Shown here: positions 1-9,529 of the stretch, in pieces
Position numbering within the stretch: position 1 is the first letter of the stretch
Layout of the letters: each line of letters opens with the position of its first letter
Program-made: the position numbers and the translations under genes
From: CAZLMW01 sp964560875
GTDB taxonomy: Bacteria; Myxococcota_A; UBA9042
Assembly: GCA_964560875.1 (NCBI GenBank)
Contig: CAZLMW010000086.1
Location: 1 to 35,365, forward strand
Direction: 5' to 3'
Length of the DNA: 35,365 nt
The notes under the pieces: model-generated
What the model was told of the DNA's origin: nothing
What the model saw: the letters and a program-made list of their open reading frames with translations, nothing else
The model's database searches: none

Positions 1-63
1 AAGCGGCATCAGAAGCGCTGAGCCGGGAGCGGAAGAGCGGATCGCCATTCTCGCCGCGCACAT

Positions 64-1200
64 CTAGAACGCGGCCTTGAGCTCGGCGCAGCACTTGTCG
101 AACACGCACGCCTGCGCCTTGTCGTCGTCGTTGCCGGCGATCTCTTTGCACGCGGACTGATTGTTGCCGTCGCACGTCGAATACTTGGTCATTGCAGACT
201 TGCAGGTCGCGTCGACCTCGCAGATCGTCGGCACCTTGGCGAAGCAATCGACGCCCTTTTGCTGACACTGCGCGCACGACGGGGGGTTGGAGATACAATC
301 CGTCAGGCACTTCTGCGCCACGCCGCCGCATTTGAGCCACTCCTTTTCCAGGCACGGCATGTAGGGGCAGCAGTTGCGGGCGCTGTTGGAGCCGCCATCG
401 CACGGGTTGTGGTCACAGGTTGCCGTCGCAGGTTTCTTGAACACGGTGAGCGAACCGCCGGACGAGCTCGAGGCGCCCGACGACCCCGAACCGCCGCTGC
501 TGCTCGAGGCCGGTTTGCAGTTCAGTGCGCCGGCACCGCCCCAGTAGACGATGTTGAACGTACCGTTGAGCGTGAAGCTCTTCGGCCCCGACGCCACCGC
601 CTTGCCGTAGACCACGACGTTGTTGAGCTTGCCGACAATCGCGGTGCCCTCTTTCTGTGGGCACGAGTCGATCGAGATGGTGCCTTTGTCCTTGGACTCG
701 TAGTTACCGACGCCGGTCGCGCTTGCGACGGAGTAGCTCACCCAGGCGTCGCTGAGCGCTTCGCCGACCGGGATGCCGTCCTTGGGCAGCTGGTGCTTGT
801 CGGACTTGATGTGCACCGAGATGACCTTGCCGCTGGTCTTGGTGCCGCTGGTCAGGTGCAGGATGAGCTCCTTGTCCGCGTTCGTAGCGCCGTTTTTGCT
901 CGAGCTCGTGTTGCCGACATCGGTCTTGGCAGCCTGTTTGTCGACCTTGACCTCTTCGGACTTGCCCCCGTCGTCGGTCGTCTGAATGGTGGCGGTGTTC
1001 TTGGTGTTGTCGCCGGTCGCGCCGCCCGACGAGCCGCCCGAGCTTGTTGAAGAGCCGCCCGAAGAGCTTGCGCCGCTGCTGCTGGACCCGCCGCCGGTCG
1101 CCCCGGTCGTCCCGGTGCCGCTGGCGCAGGCCGCAAAGAACATCGAAGCCGTGGCGATCGCGGCCGCACGGCACAGTGCATTATGCTGAATGAGAGTCAT
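64..1200 (-). CDS. Cys-rich, Ser/Gly-linker lipoprotein of unknown function
   Basis: A 378-aa protein with an N-terminal hydrophobic signal ending in a lipobox-like FFAAC (Cys25), so it is probably an exported lipoprotein. The mature part has a long Gly/Ser/Thr-rich low-complexity linker (about residues 26-65), a central globular segment with one isolated Cys pair region, a second Ser/Gly linker, and a C-terminal region of about 115 residues with roughly 20 cysteines, which suggests a disulfide-stabilised extracellular domain. The ATG at 1200 is preceded by GGAG with a 6-nt gap (1207-1210), which supports this start. It is divergent from the lipoprotein gene at 1348. I do not recognise a family. 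Such low-complexity linkers are common in myxobacterial surface lipoproteins (established knowledge); any surface role is inference. Confidence 0.8.
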   Translation of the reverse strand: MTLIQHNALCRAAAIATASMFFAACASGTGTTGATGGGSSSSGASSSGGSSTSSGGSSGGATGDNTKNTATIQTTDDGGKSEEVKVDKQAAKTDVGNTSSSKNGATNADKELILHLTSGTKTSGKVISVHIKSDKHQLPKDGIPVGEALSDAWVSYSVASATGVGNYESKDKGTISIDSCPQKEGTAIVGKLNNVVVYGKAVASGPKSFTLNGTFNIVYWGGAGALNCKPASSSSGGSGSSGASSSSGGSLTVFKKPATATCDHNPCDGGSNSARNCCPYMPCLEKEWLKCGGVAQKCLTDCISNPPSCAQCQQKGVDCFAKVPTICEVDATCKSAMTKYSTCDGNNQSACKEIAGNDDDKAQACVFDKCCAELKAAF

Positions 1201-1273
1201 GCCTTACTCCATGTGGTGTTGGCTGAGCGAGTACCACCAACGGGTGCGCCGCACAATCGCTTCAACGCCGCGT

Positions 1274-1308
1274 GGGTGCCGTGATTTGAGGCGGCAACCG
1301 TGGCACCC
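1274..1308. promoter_or_regulatory. Inverted repeat in divergent intergenic region
   Basis: A perfect 7-bp inverted repeat (GGGTGCC at 1274-1280, GGCACCC at 1302-1308, 21-nt spacer) lies in the 147-bp space between the divergent lipoprotein genes starting at 1200 and 1348. It could be an operator shared by both genes or a leader hairpin. No convincing -10/-35 pair was found, so the assignment is tentative. Confidence 0.2.
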
Positions 1309-1347
1309 TCTGGCCCGTTGTACGCGTCTGTTGCCTGCGGAGTTGCC

Positions 1348-2385
1348 ATGCAGAATCGCTCGCTGAGGTCCTCGATCGCGCTCATCGTCGCGGCGGTGTC
1401 GGTGGTCATGGTTGTCCCGGCCTGTAGCAAGCCGCGCAACGCGAAAATCGCCGCAGACAAAGGGGCCGCGAAAGGTACAAGCGCAGCCGACAAGAAAGCC
1501 GCCGCCGCTGCCAAATCCACGGCTGGCGAGGGCGCCGCGGACAAAAAAGCGGGTGGAGGCAGACCAACGTCCGCTCCGGCCGCCGCGACCGCGACCGATT
1601 CCGCAGACACGGGCGCCGCGGACGATGCTGGCGGTGGCACATTTTCCGTCGTCCCGCACATCTCGCGCACAGCCGACGGCCCCTTTGAGCTCCCCGTTTC
1701 CGGCAAGGCGACCCACATCCGCGTCACGCCGATCGACGGCAACAACAACCCGGTCAGCGACGTTGAGCCTGTTCTCGGCGCGAAGCTCATCGCGCTGGTC
1801 GTCCGCAACGACACCCGATTCGCTGCCTTGCACGTCGCCGATGAGTTGCCGCGTCGTGGCGCCCCAATGCAGGTCACGTTTCCCGAAGGCGGCTCCCACG
1901 TGATGTGGGTGCTGTTCAAACCGGCGGGCAAGCCGCTGCAACGTGTGCCGACGTTCTTCCAGGTCGACGGCGCAATTCCCAAGGCGGCTGAAGACACCGG
2001 AAACGGACGTGTCTTCCAGGCTGGCAAGCTCGAAATCGCGCTGGCCGCGCCCGAAAAGGTCGCCGTGTGCGCGCCGCTCAACATCGGCACTCTCTGGACG
2101 CGCAAGACCAAGAACCTGAAGCTCGAGCCGCGGGCCAGCAACGGCACAACCGTCGACTACATCGCTGTGAACCCGGGCGGAACCGAGGTGATCCTGGGCA
2201 AGCCGCTCGCCGACTCGAAGGATGCGGTCGCCGCCAACCCGGGCGCGCGTGCACGCCTTGTGCTGCCGACGCAGAGCCGCTGGTACGTCTGGGCGTTCGC
2301 GCGCCATGGCAAGACCCTGTCCTCGGCGCGATTCTTCCTCGACGCGCGTGGCGAGGCTCCGCCAGGGGGCTGCGGTGCGCCCTGA
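1348..2385 (+). CDS. Lipoprotein, Lys/Ala-rich linker, unknown function
   Basis: A 345-aa protein starting at the ATG at 1348. The signal peptide (RSLRSSIALIVAAVSVV) ends at a lipobox VVPAC with the lipid-modified Cys at residue 26. A Lys/Ala/Gly-rich linker follows to about residue 95. The rest looks like one or two beta-rich domains with no catalytic motif I recognise. The open frame extends upstream to 1300, but the signal peptide fixes the better start. Its last codons overlap the GTG start of the di-haem cytochrome gene by 11 nt, so the two are almost certainly co-translated, and the lipoprotein may be a periplasmic or outer-membrane partner of that cytochrome (inference). Confidence 0.75.
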   Translation: MQNRSLRSSIALIVAAVSVVMVVPACSKPRNAKIAADKGAAKGTSAADKKAAAAAKSTAGEGAADKKAGGGRPTSAPAAATATDSADTGAADDAGGGTFSVVPHISRTADGPFELPVSGKATHIRVTPIDGNNNPVSDVEPVLGAKLIALVVRNDTRFAALHVADELPRRGAPMQVTFPEGGSHVMWVLFKPAGKPLQRVPTFFQVDGAIPKAAEDTGNGRVFQAGKLEIALAAPEKVAVCAPLNIGTLWTRKTKNLKLEPRASNGTTVDYIAVNPGGTEVILGKPLADSKDAVAANPGARARLVLPTQSRWYVWAFARHGKTLSSARFFLDARGEAPPGGCGAP

Positions 2386-3598
2386 CTCGATCGGTGCCTT
2401 GGTTGTCCTGGCGGCGCTTGTTGTCGCCGGTGTGGTGTCATCGTCGTCGGCGTTCACCCCGACCGGTAATCCGCGTGAAGTTCCGGTTCAGCCGGTCGAT
2501 CAGAACGCGTCCAATGGACTCGTCGGCGCGATGGATGCGCTGCGCATTGGCAAACTCGCCGCGTCCTGGGACGAGCTGCGCGCCATGCCTCGGCCCGGAC
2601 AGCTCGGCGGCCCACGAAGCGACCTCGGGTGGCGCGGGTTGATCGACTTCGCCGACGGGCGACGCGCATTTCGCCAGGTGTTCGAGCCCGCCCAGGGTCT
2701 CGGCCCCGGCTTCAATGAACGCGCATGTGCCAACTGCCACTCCCACCCAAATACGGGCGGCGGCGGTCCGGACATGGGCGTTTCGGTCGCCACGGTCGCG
2801 CCCCCGGACGATCCCAGGGACACAGTCGGGACGCAGAAATACGCCATCGCCGGCCATAAGGCCCAGCAGATCGCGGCAACGACACCCCGGCGCCGGACGC
2901 CACCCCTGTACGGCATCGGTCTGCTCGACGAGGTGCCCGACGACGCGCTCAAAGCGCACGCGGACCCCAACGACCGGGATAAAGACGGCATCAGCGGCGT
3001 CCTCAACGAACGCGGCCACCCTGCCGGCGGCAAGCGCCCTGCCCGTTTCGGCCACAAGTGCAACGAACCCAACCTGTTGCGATTCATCGGAGCGGCCTTG
3101 TTCGGCGAGATGGGCGTCACCAACCGCGCATCGCGCGCCGCCCCAAAAGACAAAGACAAGATCAAAGACCCCGAAGCACCCGTCGGCTATGTCGCCCGCG
3201 TCGATGCGTTCGTGCGCGGCCTGGCGCCGCCACCGCGCGGCCCGATCGGACCCGCCGAACGCCGGGGCGAAAAGACGTTCCAGGTGCTCGGCTGCACCGG
3301 CTGCCACAAGCCGCGCGTGGGGCACGTCACCGGCGCTTACACAGATATGCTCGTCCACGACCTCGGCACCGCCGTAAGCGATGGTCTCTACGACGGAAAA
3401 GCTGGCCCGACCGAGTGGCGCACGCCCGCTCTGTGGGGGCTCCGACACCGCAAGAAATACCTGCACGACGAGCGAGCCGCGAGCCTGGACACCGTGCTCG
3501 CCTTCCACGGCGGGGAAGCGGCGGAGACAGCCGGCCGCTATCGCAAGCTCGGCAAACGCGACGCAGCTGACCTCAAGGCGTTTCTCGATTCGCTTTAG
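2375..3598 (+). CDS. Di-haem c-type oxidoreductase, DUF1111 (DHOR) family
   Basis: A 407-aa exported protein with an N-terminal hydrophobic segment (about residues 6-22) and two c-type haem motifs, CANCH at 118-122 and CTGCH at 307-311. The spacing and surrounding sequence (NERACANCHSHPNTGGG; LGCTGCHKPR; a D/N-rich DPNDRDKDGISG loop like a Ca-binding segment) match the DUF1111 / putative di-haem peroxidase family. I chose the GTG at 2375, not the upstream ATG at 2222, because it has AGGGGG 5 nt upstream (2364-2369) and starts directly at the signal segment. Substrates of this family are poorly known. It acts in the periplasm and needs the Ccm machinery encoded at 7641-15407 for haem attachment. 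It overlaps the upstream lipoprotein gene by 11 nt. Confidence 0.87.
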   Translation: MRPDSIGALVVLAALVVAGVVSSSSAFTPTGNPREVPVQPVDQNASNGLVGAMDALRIGKLAASWDELRAMPRPGQLGGPRSDLGWRGLIDFADGRRAFRQVFEPAQGLGPGFNERACANCHSHPNTGGGGPDMGVSVATVAPPDDPRDTVGTQKYAIAGHKAQQIAATTPRRRTPPLYGIGLLDEVPDDALKAHADPNDRDKDGISGVLNERGHPAGGKRPARFGHKCNEPNLLRFIGAALFGEMGVTNRASRAAPKDKDKIKDPEAPVGYVARVDAFVRGLAPPPRGPIGPAERRGEKTFQVLGCTGCHKPRVGHVTGAYTDMLVHDLGTAVSDGLYDGKAGPTEWRTPALWGLRHRKKYLHDERAASLDTVLAFHGGEAAETAGRYRKLGKRDAADLKAFLDSL

Positions 3599-3604
3599 CG
3601 CGAG

Positions 3605-4201
3605 TTAGCCGAGTTTTGCCGCAACGCCGGAACTACGCACACGTCGCTGACGCGTGGCTGTCGCGCGATGACGACGACGCCGTTGGGTTCGGCGCGGGGC
3701 AGCGAGGGCCCACGATTGCACAGTCCACAGGAGCGCGGTCGGCAGGGTTGACGTCGCCGCGCCCATCGCCAGCCATGCCGACTGGGGGCCCATTGATTCG
3801 GCAACCAGCGCGAAGACCGAATATGCCAGCAGCGGCGTGATGTAGACGAAGACGGCGAAGCGACGACGTCGTGGATGCAGCAGGACAGCGGCGTAACGGG
3901 CGAGCGTCGACGCTGGCATCCAGCCGATCGCAAGCGTCACAGAGGTCACGCAGACCCCCGCGAGTCCGGCGACCAAGAGCGTCAGAAGCAGCGTTTCAAA
4001 CCCGGCCATCGGCACCGGAGCGGCCGCCGACAACCGCGCCATCCCGGCCCAACAAGCGCCGCCCCATAGCGTCATGACGACGGTAACACCAGCCAGGAGC
4101 AGGCTGCCGTCACCAGCGACCGATGCGGGCCAGCGCGCGGGCTCGTCGTGTTCTGACCATGTTCGTTGTGAACCCGACGATTTGCGTCGTTTGCTGTGCA
4201 T
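3605..4201 (-). CDS. Four-TM membrane protein, unknown function
   Basis: A 198-aa protein with four clear hydrophobic segments: around SLLLAGVTVVMTLWGG, TLLLTLLVAGLAGVCV, FAVFVYITPLLAYSVFAL and ATSTLPTALLWTV. The N-terminus is short and polar and the C-terminal tail is very Arg-rich (RRTQRRRRHRATATRQRR), suggesting a cytoplasmic, possibly nucleic-acid- or phospholipid-binding, tail. The start at 4201 has GGAGG at 4207-4211 (5-nt gap) and is preferred over the ATG at 4234. It converges on the cytochrome gene with only 6 nt between stop codons. No family recognised. Confidence 0.6.
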   Translation of the reverse strand: MHSKRRKSSGSQRTWSEHDEPARWPASVAGDGSLLLAGVTVVMTLWGGACWAGMARLSAAAPVPMAGFETLLLTLLVAGLAGVCVTSVTLAIGWMPASTLARYAAVLLHPRRRRFAVFVYITPLLAYSVFALVAESMGPQSAWLAMGAATSTLPTALLWTVQSWALAAPRRTQRRRRHRATATRQRRVRSSGVAAKLG

Positions 4202-4288
4202 CGGTGCCTCCGGCCCGTCTCCGTGTCTTTGCACGGACGCGCGACCGGGGGCTGCGATCTAGATTCGTTTGAAGAAACGTCCCAACCG

Positions 4289-4594
4289 CTATTCGGGATC
4301 CTTGCCCAGCTGCTGATCCTGGTGCTCTTTGTGGACGCTGTGTCCATCGGGCGGCACCTCTTCGCCCTTGGCCCTGGGAGCAGCTGGCTTGCCGGAGTCG
4401 TCGCTCTTGGGCTTGTCCTGGGCCTGCTCAGCCGGCTTCACGACATCGGGCTTTTCGCTGTCCTGGGGAGGTGCCGTCTGCGCCCCTGCACACCCGCCGG
4501 CCAACGCGATAAGCGCGCCACCAACCAGCAAACCGGCGGTTCGCGCCCCGGATCGAGCGCACAGTTTCGCCAACAACGCCGCAATGGAGTCCAT
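4289..4594 (-). CDS. Small lipoprotein, charged and disordered
   Basis: A 101-aa protein with a hydrophobic signal (TAGLLVGGALIAL) ending at lipobox AGGC (Cys35), followed by a wholly hydrophilic Lys/Glu/Asp/Pro-rich tail with no predicted fold. The start lies 3 nt after the thiC stop, with a GAAGGG-like ribosome site inside the end of thiC, so it is probably expressed as the distal gene of a thiC transcript. No functional link to thiamine is visible. Confidence 0.6.
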   Translation of the reverse strand: MDSIAALLAKLCARSGARTAGLLVGGALIALAGGCAGAQTAPPQDSEKPDVVKPAEQAQDKPKSDDSGKPAAPRAKGEEVPPDGHSVHKEHQDQQLGKDPE

Positions 4595-4597
4595 CTT

Positions 4598-6307
<1,710 letters not shown>

Positions 6308-6681
6308 TTGGATTCTCCCGCCATGAACACGCGCTCGCTTCGTCGGCGCGACGCGCAAGAGTGGCCGGTCCCTGTCGACGCTGCAAGCACCGGTCGCAGC
6401 ACCCAAAAGCAACGACCGGCCTCGATCACGGCTGCGTCCATTCGGATGCCACCATGGTGTCGGTTGTTGTTGCGTTGAGGGGCCGGCGCCCGGCCCCTGG
6501 TGCCGAAAAAGTGTCATCTTTCAGCACCTTCCCACAGCGTGCGGCGCGCGTGCACCTTGCGTCCCTGGCGGCTTCGCCTCGGTCCGTGGACCAAACGATC
6601 GTCGCCGCCGCAACGATCACTTGAACCGATGGGGGGTTGGTCGCACTCTTTAAGCAGCCGCGCAACGTGGTGGAGGTCGTC
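6308..6681. other. Divergent intergenic region, thiC leader
   Basis: 374 bp between thiC (minus) and the cNMP-binding-domain gene (plus). It holds two strong inverted repeats: 6390-6419 (7-bp stem CCGGTCG/CGACCGG, 16-nt loop) and 6479-6497 (8-bp stem). I looked on the minus strand for the TPP aptamer core (CTGAGA, then ACCCTTTGAACCTGAT-like and the closing GC-rich stem) and did not find it. No clear promoter was identified on either strand. Confidence 0.5.
6479..6497. repeat. Perfect GC hairpin in thiC leader
   Basis: GGGGCCGG (6479-6486), loop CGC, CCGGCCCC (6490-6497): a perfect 8-bp stem about 170 nt upstream of the thiC start. There is no T-run after it on the minus strand, so it is not a standard intrinsic terminator for thiC. 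It could be a leader structure or a protein site. Confidence 0.4.
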
Positions 6682-7248
6682 ATGCAAAGGACGCAGGTCC
6701 GCGACAAACTCGAGAGCGAGAGCAGTAGACGGGCACGCGACCCGCGCCGATTCATTCCCTGGCTGCGCGAGCGAAACTCGGTGTTCGCGCGCATGTCGGA
6801 CGAGGAGATGAACGCGCTCTTTGAGCACGCCGAGGTTCGTCGCTTCAGCCGTGGAACGATCGTTCAGCGCCAGGGTCTTCCCGCTGAACACGCGTTCGTC
6901 GTTGTCGATGGCACGATGACCGTGCGCGTGACAAAGACCGGCATCGTTCGCGAGCTCTTCAGCTACGAACAGGGCGACATAGCCGGCTTGATGAGCTTCG
7001 TCGACGAAGGCCCGACGCCGTACGAAATCTACTCGGCAACGAACACCGAATCGATCTGCATCGACGTCAAGCGCGTCGCCCAGCTGCGCGCCGCATACCA
7101 CCCGACCGGCCTGGCGATTCTCAGCTCGGTGATGCCGTTGCTCGTCGAGCACCTGATGGAGCTGGACGCAAGGTGTCTCAAGCTCGCCAAACGCAAGAAT
7201 GCGGCTACGCGCGGGTCGGGCGAGACCTTCCGCCGTGGAGAGCGCTGA
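6682..7248 (+). CDS. Cyclic-nucleotide-binding-domain protein without HTH
   Basis: A 188-aa protein. Residues about 30-150 match a cNMP-binding (cap/double-stranded beta-helix) domain: an N-terminal helix pair (FARMSDEEMNALFEHAEVRRF), then GTIVQRQGLPAEHAFVVVDG with the typical 'G...V..G' spacing, and YEQGDIAGLMSFVDEGP in place of the usual phosphate-binding cassette. The canonical RxE/RAA phosphate-binding signature is not evident, so ligand binding is uncertain. No C-terminal helix-turn-helix is present, unlike CRP/FNR. The ATG at 6682 has GGAGG at 6672-6676. Its stop overlaps the next gene's ATG (TGATG). It probably senses a small molecule or interacts with another protein; its target is unknown. 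Confidence 0.72.
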   Translation: MQRTQVRDKLESESSRRARDPRRFIPWLRERNSVFARMSDEEMNALFEHAEVRRFSRGTIVQRQGLPAEHAFVVVDGTMTVRVTKTGIVRELFSYEQGDIAGLMSFVDEGPTPYEIYSATNTESICIDVKRVAQLRAAYHPTGLAILSSVMPLLVEHLMELDARCLKLAKRKNAATRGSGETFRRGER

Positions 7249-7538
7249 TGGCGGCCAAAGAGGAAGAGCACGATCCGCTCGATGATGTCGAAAGCCTGCC
7301 GCGGGTCGAAGCGATGGGCTGGTCCGTCATTCCCAAGCCGCCCAAGGTCGAGCGCGAGATCAACGTCAAGAAAGCGCACATTGGATGGACGCTCAAGCCG
7401 TGGAGCAAGAAGCCCACAAAAGCGATGGTTACGATGAGTGACATCGGCCTCGGAGCCAAAGCGCGTGGCGGCGCCAAACCCGCACGACGACCGCGCCGCG
7501 AAGTACCCAAGCCGCTGCAAACGGACGAGCCCGAGTAG
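7248..7538 (+). CDS. Small basic hypothetical protein (96 aa)
   Basis: The start ATG overlaps the stop of the cNMP-binding-domain gene by one base and has GGAG about 9 nt upstream, so it is translationally coupled. The protein is hydrophilic. An acidic N-terminus (KEEEHDPLDD) is followed by a conserved-looking core with several Trp residues (GWSVIPKPPKVEREINV, AHIGWTLKPWSKKP) and an Arg/Lys/Pro-rich C-terminus. No family recognised. The coupling suggests a partner of the cNMP-domain protein (inference). Confidence 0.6.
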   Translation: MAAKEEEHDPLDDVESLPRVEAMGWSVIPKPPKVEREINVKKAHIGWTLKPWSKKPTKAMVTMSDIGLGAKARGGAKPARRPRREVPKPLQTDEPE

Positions 7539-7640
7539 TGCGCTGGACAGCAGCAAGGCTCTCAACCTGCGAAGATTCAGCTCGCCGGGACGACGTTGTA
7601 GCGCTCGCCGAGCACCTCGCTGCGGATGTCGCGGAGCTGG

Positions 7641-7823
7641 TTAGTGGTCGTGCGGTTGTTCGGCCGGCGCCCCGTCTCGTTTCGCGCGACGTTTCGCCTT
7701 TCGCTGCTCGGCCTCCAGACGCTCTTGCTGTTCGGCGAGCAGCATCTTGCGGCCCATCACGTAGCCGAAAATCGCGCCGACGAGCAGGATGGCCGGGATA
7801 AAAAAGACGTGTGAGCTGGTCAT
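7641..7823 (-). CDS. 60-aa single-TM protein in ccm locus
   Basis: One N-terminal membrane segment (VFFIPAILLVGAIFGYVMG) followed by a charged helix (EQQERLEAEQRKAKRRAKR) likely to lie in the cytoplasm. Its ATG overlaps the stop of the ccmC-ccmD fusion by 4 nt (ATGA), so it is translationally coupled to it. The layout, one TM then a charged coil, resembles CcmD-type small proteins, but the CcmD-like part is already fused to CcmC here. It is therefore either a second small Ccm subunit or an unrelated small membrane protein. Confidence 0.65.
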   Translation of the reverse strand: MTSSHVFFIPAILLVGAIFGYVMGRKMLLAEQQERLEAEQRKAKRRAKRDGAPAEQPHDH

Positions 7824-8908
7824 GCCTGGCTCTTGGCGGCGCTGTCTTCCTCGATGACCTCGAGGCGCTCGCTCAGGTCGCGGATTTCAGCCGCGGCGCG
7901 CGTCTGGCTGCGGATCATGCGGAACACGAAGAAGAACATCAGGGCCCACACGACCAGGTACGCGAGCCACAACAGCAAACCGCCGGGGACGGACTCTTCT
8001 TTGTACTTGGAGAGATCGCGGGGTTTAGCCGGAGCTGCCTTGGCGTCAGCGGGCTTGTCGGCTGACGCGGCGGTGGACTTGGCCGGGTTTTCGTCCATCG
8101 CAGCAGCGGCTTCCCCGGCTGACGAAGGCGCCGCGACGGCGTCGGGTGAGGCGATCGAAAGCGCGAACACGACCGCGATCACACCAGCGGTTGCGCGTCC
8201 CGCGCGGATGGCGTGGGCGGACAGGCGAAGCCGGAGGTCAGCAGCCGTCTGAGCCAAGCGCAAACCGCGGTACCGAATGGCGACGAGGGAACCAGCGAAT
8301 AGAAGCACGGCGATCACTCCAACGATGAATGTGTGGCGCATTTCGGCGCTTTGGATGCCACCACCGCCGCCCTGGATGACCTGCGGATGGTTGCCACCCC
8401 ATAGCCGGACGGCGACATGAATCAGGTACGCGGCTGGCGCTGCCATGACCGCCATCGCCGATCCAGCGCGCCGACCGACGTCACTTGTCGGCGCAAGGTC
8501 GCGCACGGCAATAACGGAAATCGCGAGCAACTCCGTCAGCAGCGTGAGGGTCAGTCGCGGCTCCCAGGTCCAATACGCGCCCCAGGACTTACGCCCCCAC
8601 AGCGGTCCCGTGGTCAGGACAACGGCGCCGAAGAGCACGCCAACTTCGATGCAGGCCCGGGCGATGGCGTCGCTCTTGTCGTTCTGTTTGACGAGGTCGA
8701 CGAGGCTGAAAACCGAGCCGCAACTGAGCGCGAGCAGCATCGCGAACGCCGAGCTCACGTGGATATAGAAGATCTTCTGGACGACGCCGAGGATGCGATC
8801 GGGCGGCGGATAGGTGCCCACCATGAACAGCAAAACCTCCATCAGCAACGCCGACACGAGGAAGAAGGCAAGGAGCGCAGTCGGGCGTTTGACGGGGACG
8901 TTCGCCAT
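7820..8908 (-). CDS. ccmC: Haem export protein CcmC fused to a CcmD-like domain
   Basis: A 362-aa protein. Residues 1-220 are CcmC: six membrane segments, YIHVSSAF with His50, the tryptophan-rich WGAYWTWEPRLT motif (about 109-120; Glu replaces the usual Asp), and the second haem-ligand region IHVAVRLWGGNHPQ with His164. CcmC presents haem to CcmE in the periplasm (System I cytochrome c maturation). Residues about 241-260 look like a signal peptide ending in AVAA. An Ala/Lys/Pro-rich linker follows, then a last TM plus charged helix (WLAYLVVWALMFFFVF, then AAAEIRDLSERLE) that matches a CcmD-like protein. E. coli CcmC is about 245 aa, so the C-terminus is an extra module. No clear Shine-Dalgarno precedes the ATG at 8908. 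The gene is separated from ccmAB by about 2.7 kb. Confidence 0.88.
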   Translation of the reverse strand: MANVPVKRPTALLAFFLVSALLMEVLLFMVGTYPPPDRILGVVQKIFYIHVSSAFAMLLALSCGSVFSLVDLVKQNDKSDAIARACIEVGVLFGAVVLTTGPLWGRKSWGAYWTWEPRLTLTLLTELLAISVIAVRDLAPTSDVGRRAGSAMAVMAAPAAYLIHVAVRLWGGNHPQVIQGGGGGIQSAEMRHTFIVGVIAVLLFAGSLVAIRYRGLRLAQTAADLRLRLSAHAIRAGRATAGVIAVVFALSIASPDAVAAPSSAGEAAAAMDENPAKSTAASADKPADAKAAPAKPRDLSKYKEESVPGGLLLWLAYLVVWALMFFFVFRMIRSQTRAAAEIRDLSERLEVIEEDSAAKSQA

Positions 8909-9043
8909 GGGCGCAGAGGGTGCCACAAGGCCAAACAAAGGGGAAAGCCGCCCCGGATCCCGTTCAGCCGCACAGGCGTCGTGCCAGTCCTGGTGATGCC
9001 ATGACGGACTCCTTGTCCGGGGACGTGGCCGGGCATCAGCACC

Positions 9044-9066
9044 CGAACGCGAACCCGAACCCGAAC
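9044..9066. repeat. Left hexanucleotide repeat (GAACCC-type)
   Basis: About four tandem GAAC(C/G)C units, reading GAACGC, GAACCC, GAACCC, GAAC. It is the mirror partner of the GGGTTC-type repeat at 9505-9529; together they bracket the four-helix-bundle relic in inverted orientation. Confidence 0.8.
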
Positions 9067-9119
9067 ACCCACTCGCTCCTCGGGCCTCCTCAACGCCGGC
9101 TGATCGGCGCCCCTCTCGG

Positions 9120-9496
9120 GATGAGTGCATCCCGCGAGGCGACCGCGACCTGGCCGATCAGCTGCGGCGGTTGGCAACGGCGCCGGCGCTGCTGATCGGG
9201 GAGAGCATCCACCGCCTGCGGCGACCACGGTGAACGAAACTGACGTCGGTATTCGGCAGAAGGAGGCGGCATGAGGTGGTGAGTTTCTACTTAGCGCCAA
9301 CCGACTCAACGCCGGTGAAAAGCGGCAGCGCTTCAACGAGACGCGGGGCGAAGCGTGCGAGGCGGCGGTGGCGGTGGAGCTGGCCGCGGCGCCTGGTCTG
9401 GTGCCGGCCGCCGAAGCCGAAGCGCTGCTGGCGGCGGCCGACAAGGTCGCGGCCATGCTCACGGGCCTCATCCGCAAGCACAGCGGCGCCCGGTGA
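9120..9496 (+). pseudogene. Decayed four-helix-bundle (TIGR02436-like) gene
   Basis: Two fragments in different frames resemble the two ends of a four-helix-bundle protein of the 23S rRNA intervening-sequence / TIGR02436 type. Fragment 1 (frame of 9120, ending at TGA 9231-9233) reads RGDRDLADQLRRLATAPALL, close to the family's first conserved helix with its D-L-A-x-Q-L-R-R-A core. Fragment 2 (9275-9496) reads RFNETRGEACEAAVAVELA followed by AEALLAAADKVAAMLTGLI, matching the last two helices. They are 40 bp and one frame apart, with a stop in each, so the gene is broken by at least one frameshift. There is no obvious start. Members have no well-established function when outside rRNA genes. Confidence 0.65.
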
Positions 9497-9504
9497 GGGT
9501 GTGA

Positions 9505-9529
9505 GTTCGCGTTCGGGTTCGGGTTCGGG
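9505..9529. repeat. Right hexanucleotide repeat (GGGTTC-type)
   Basis: Four tandem GTTCG(G/C) units running GTTCGC, GTTCGG, GTTCGG, GTTCGG. It is inverted relative to the left repeat at 9044-9066. A CGGGTC/GACCCG hairpin (9526-9542) overlaps its outer edge. Confidence 0.8.

Noticed and set aside
6479..6497. Intrinsic terminator upstream of thiC
   Set aside because: The stem is strong but there is no T-run on the minus strand and no gene ends there.
6308..6640. TPP riboswitch upstream of thiC
   Set aside because: The conserved CTGAGA and ACCTGAT-type core could not be found on the minus strand. A TTGAACCGAT at 6621-6630 is on the wrong strand and lacks the rest of the aptamer.
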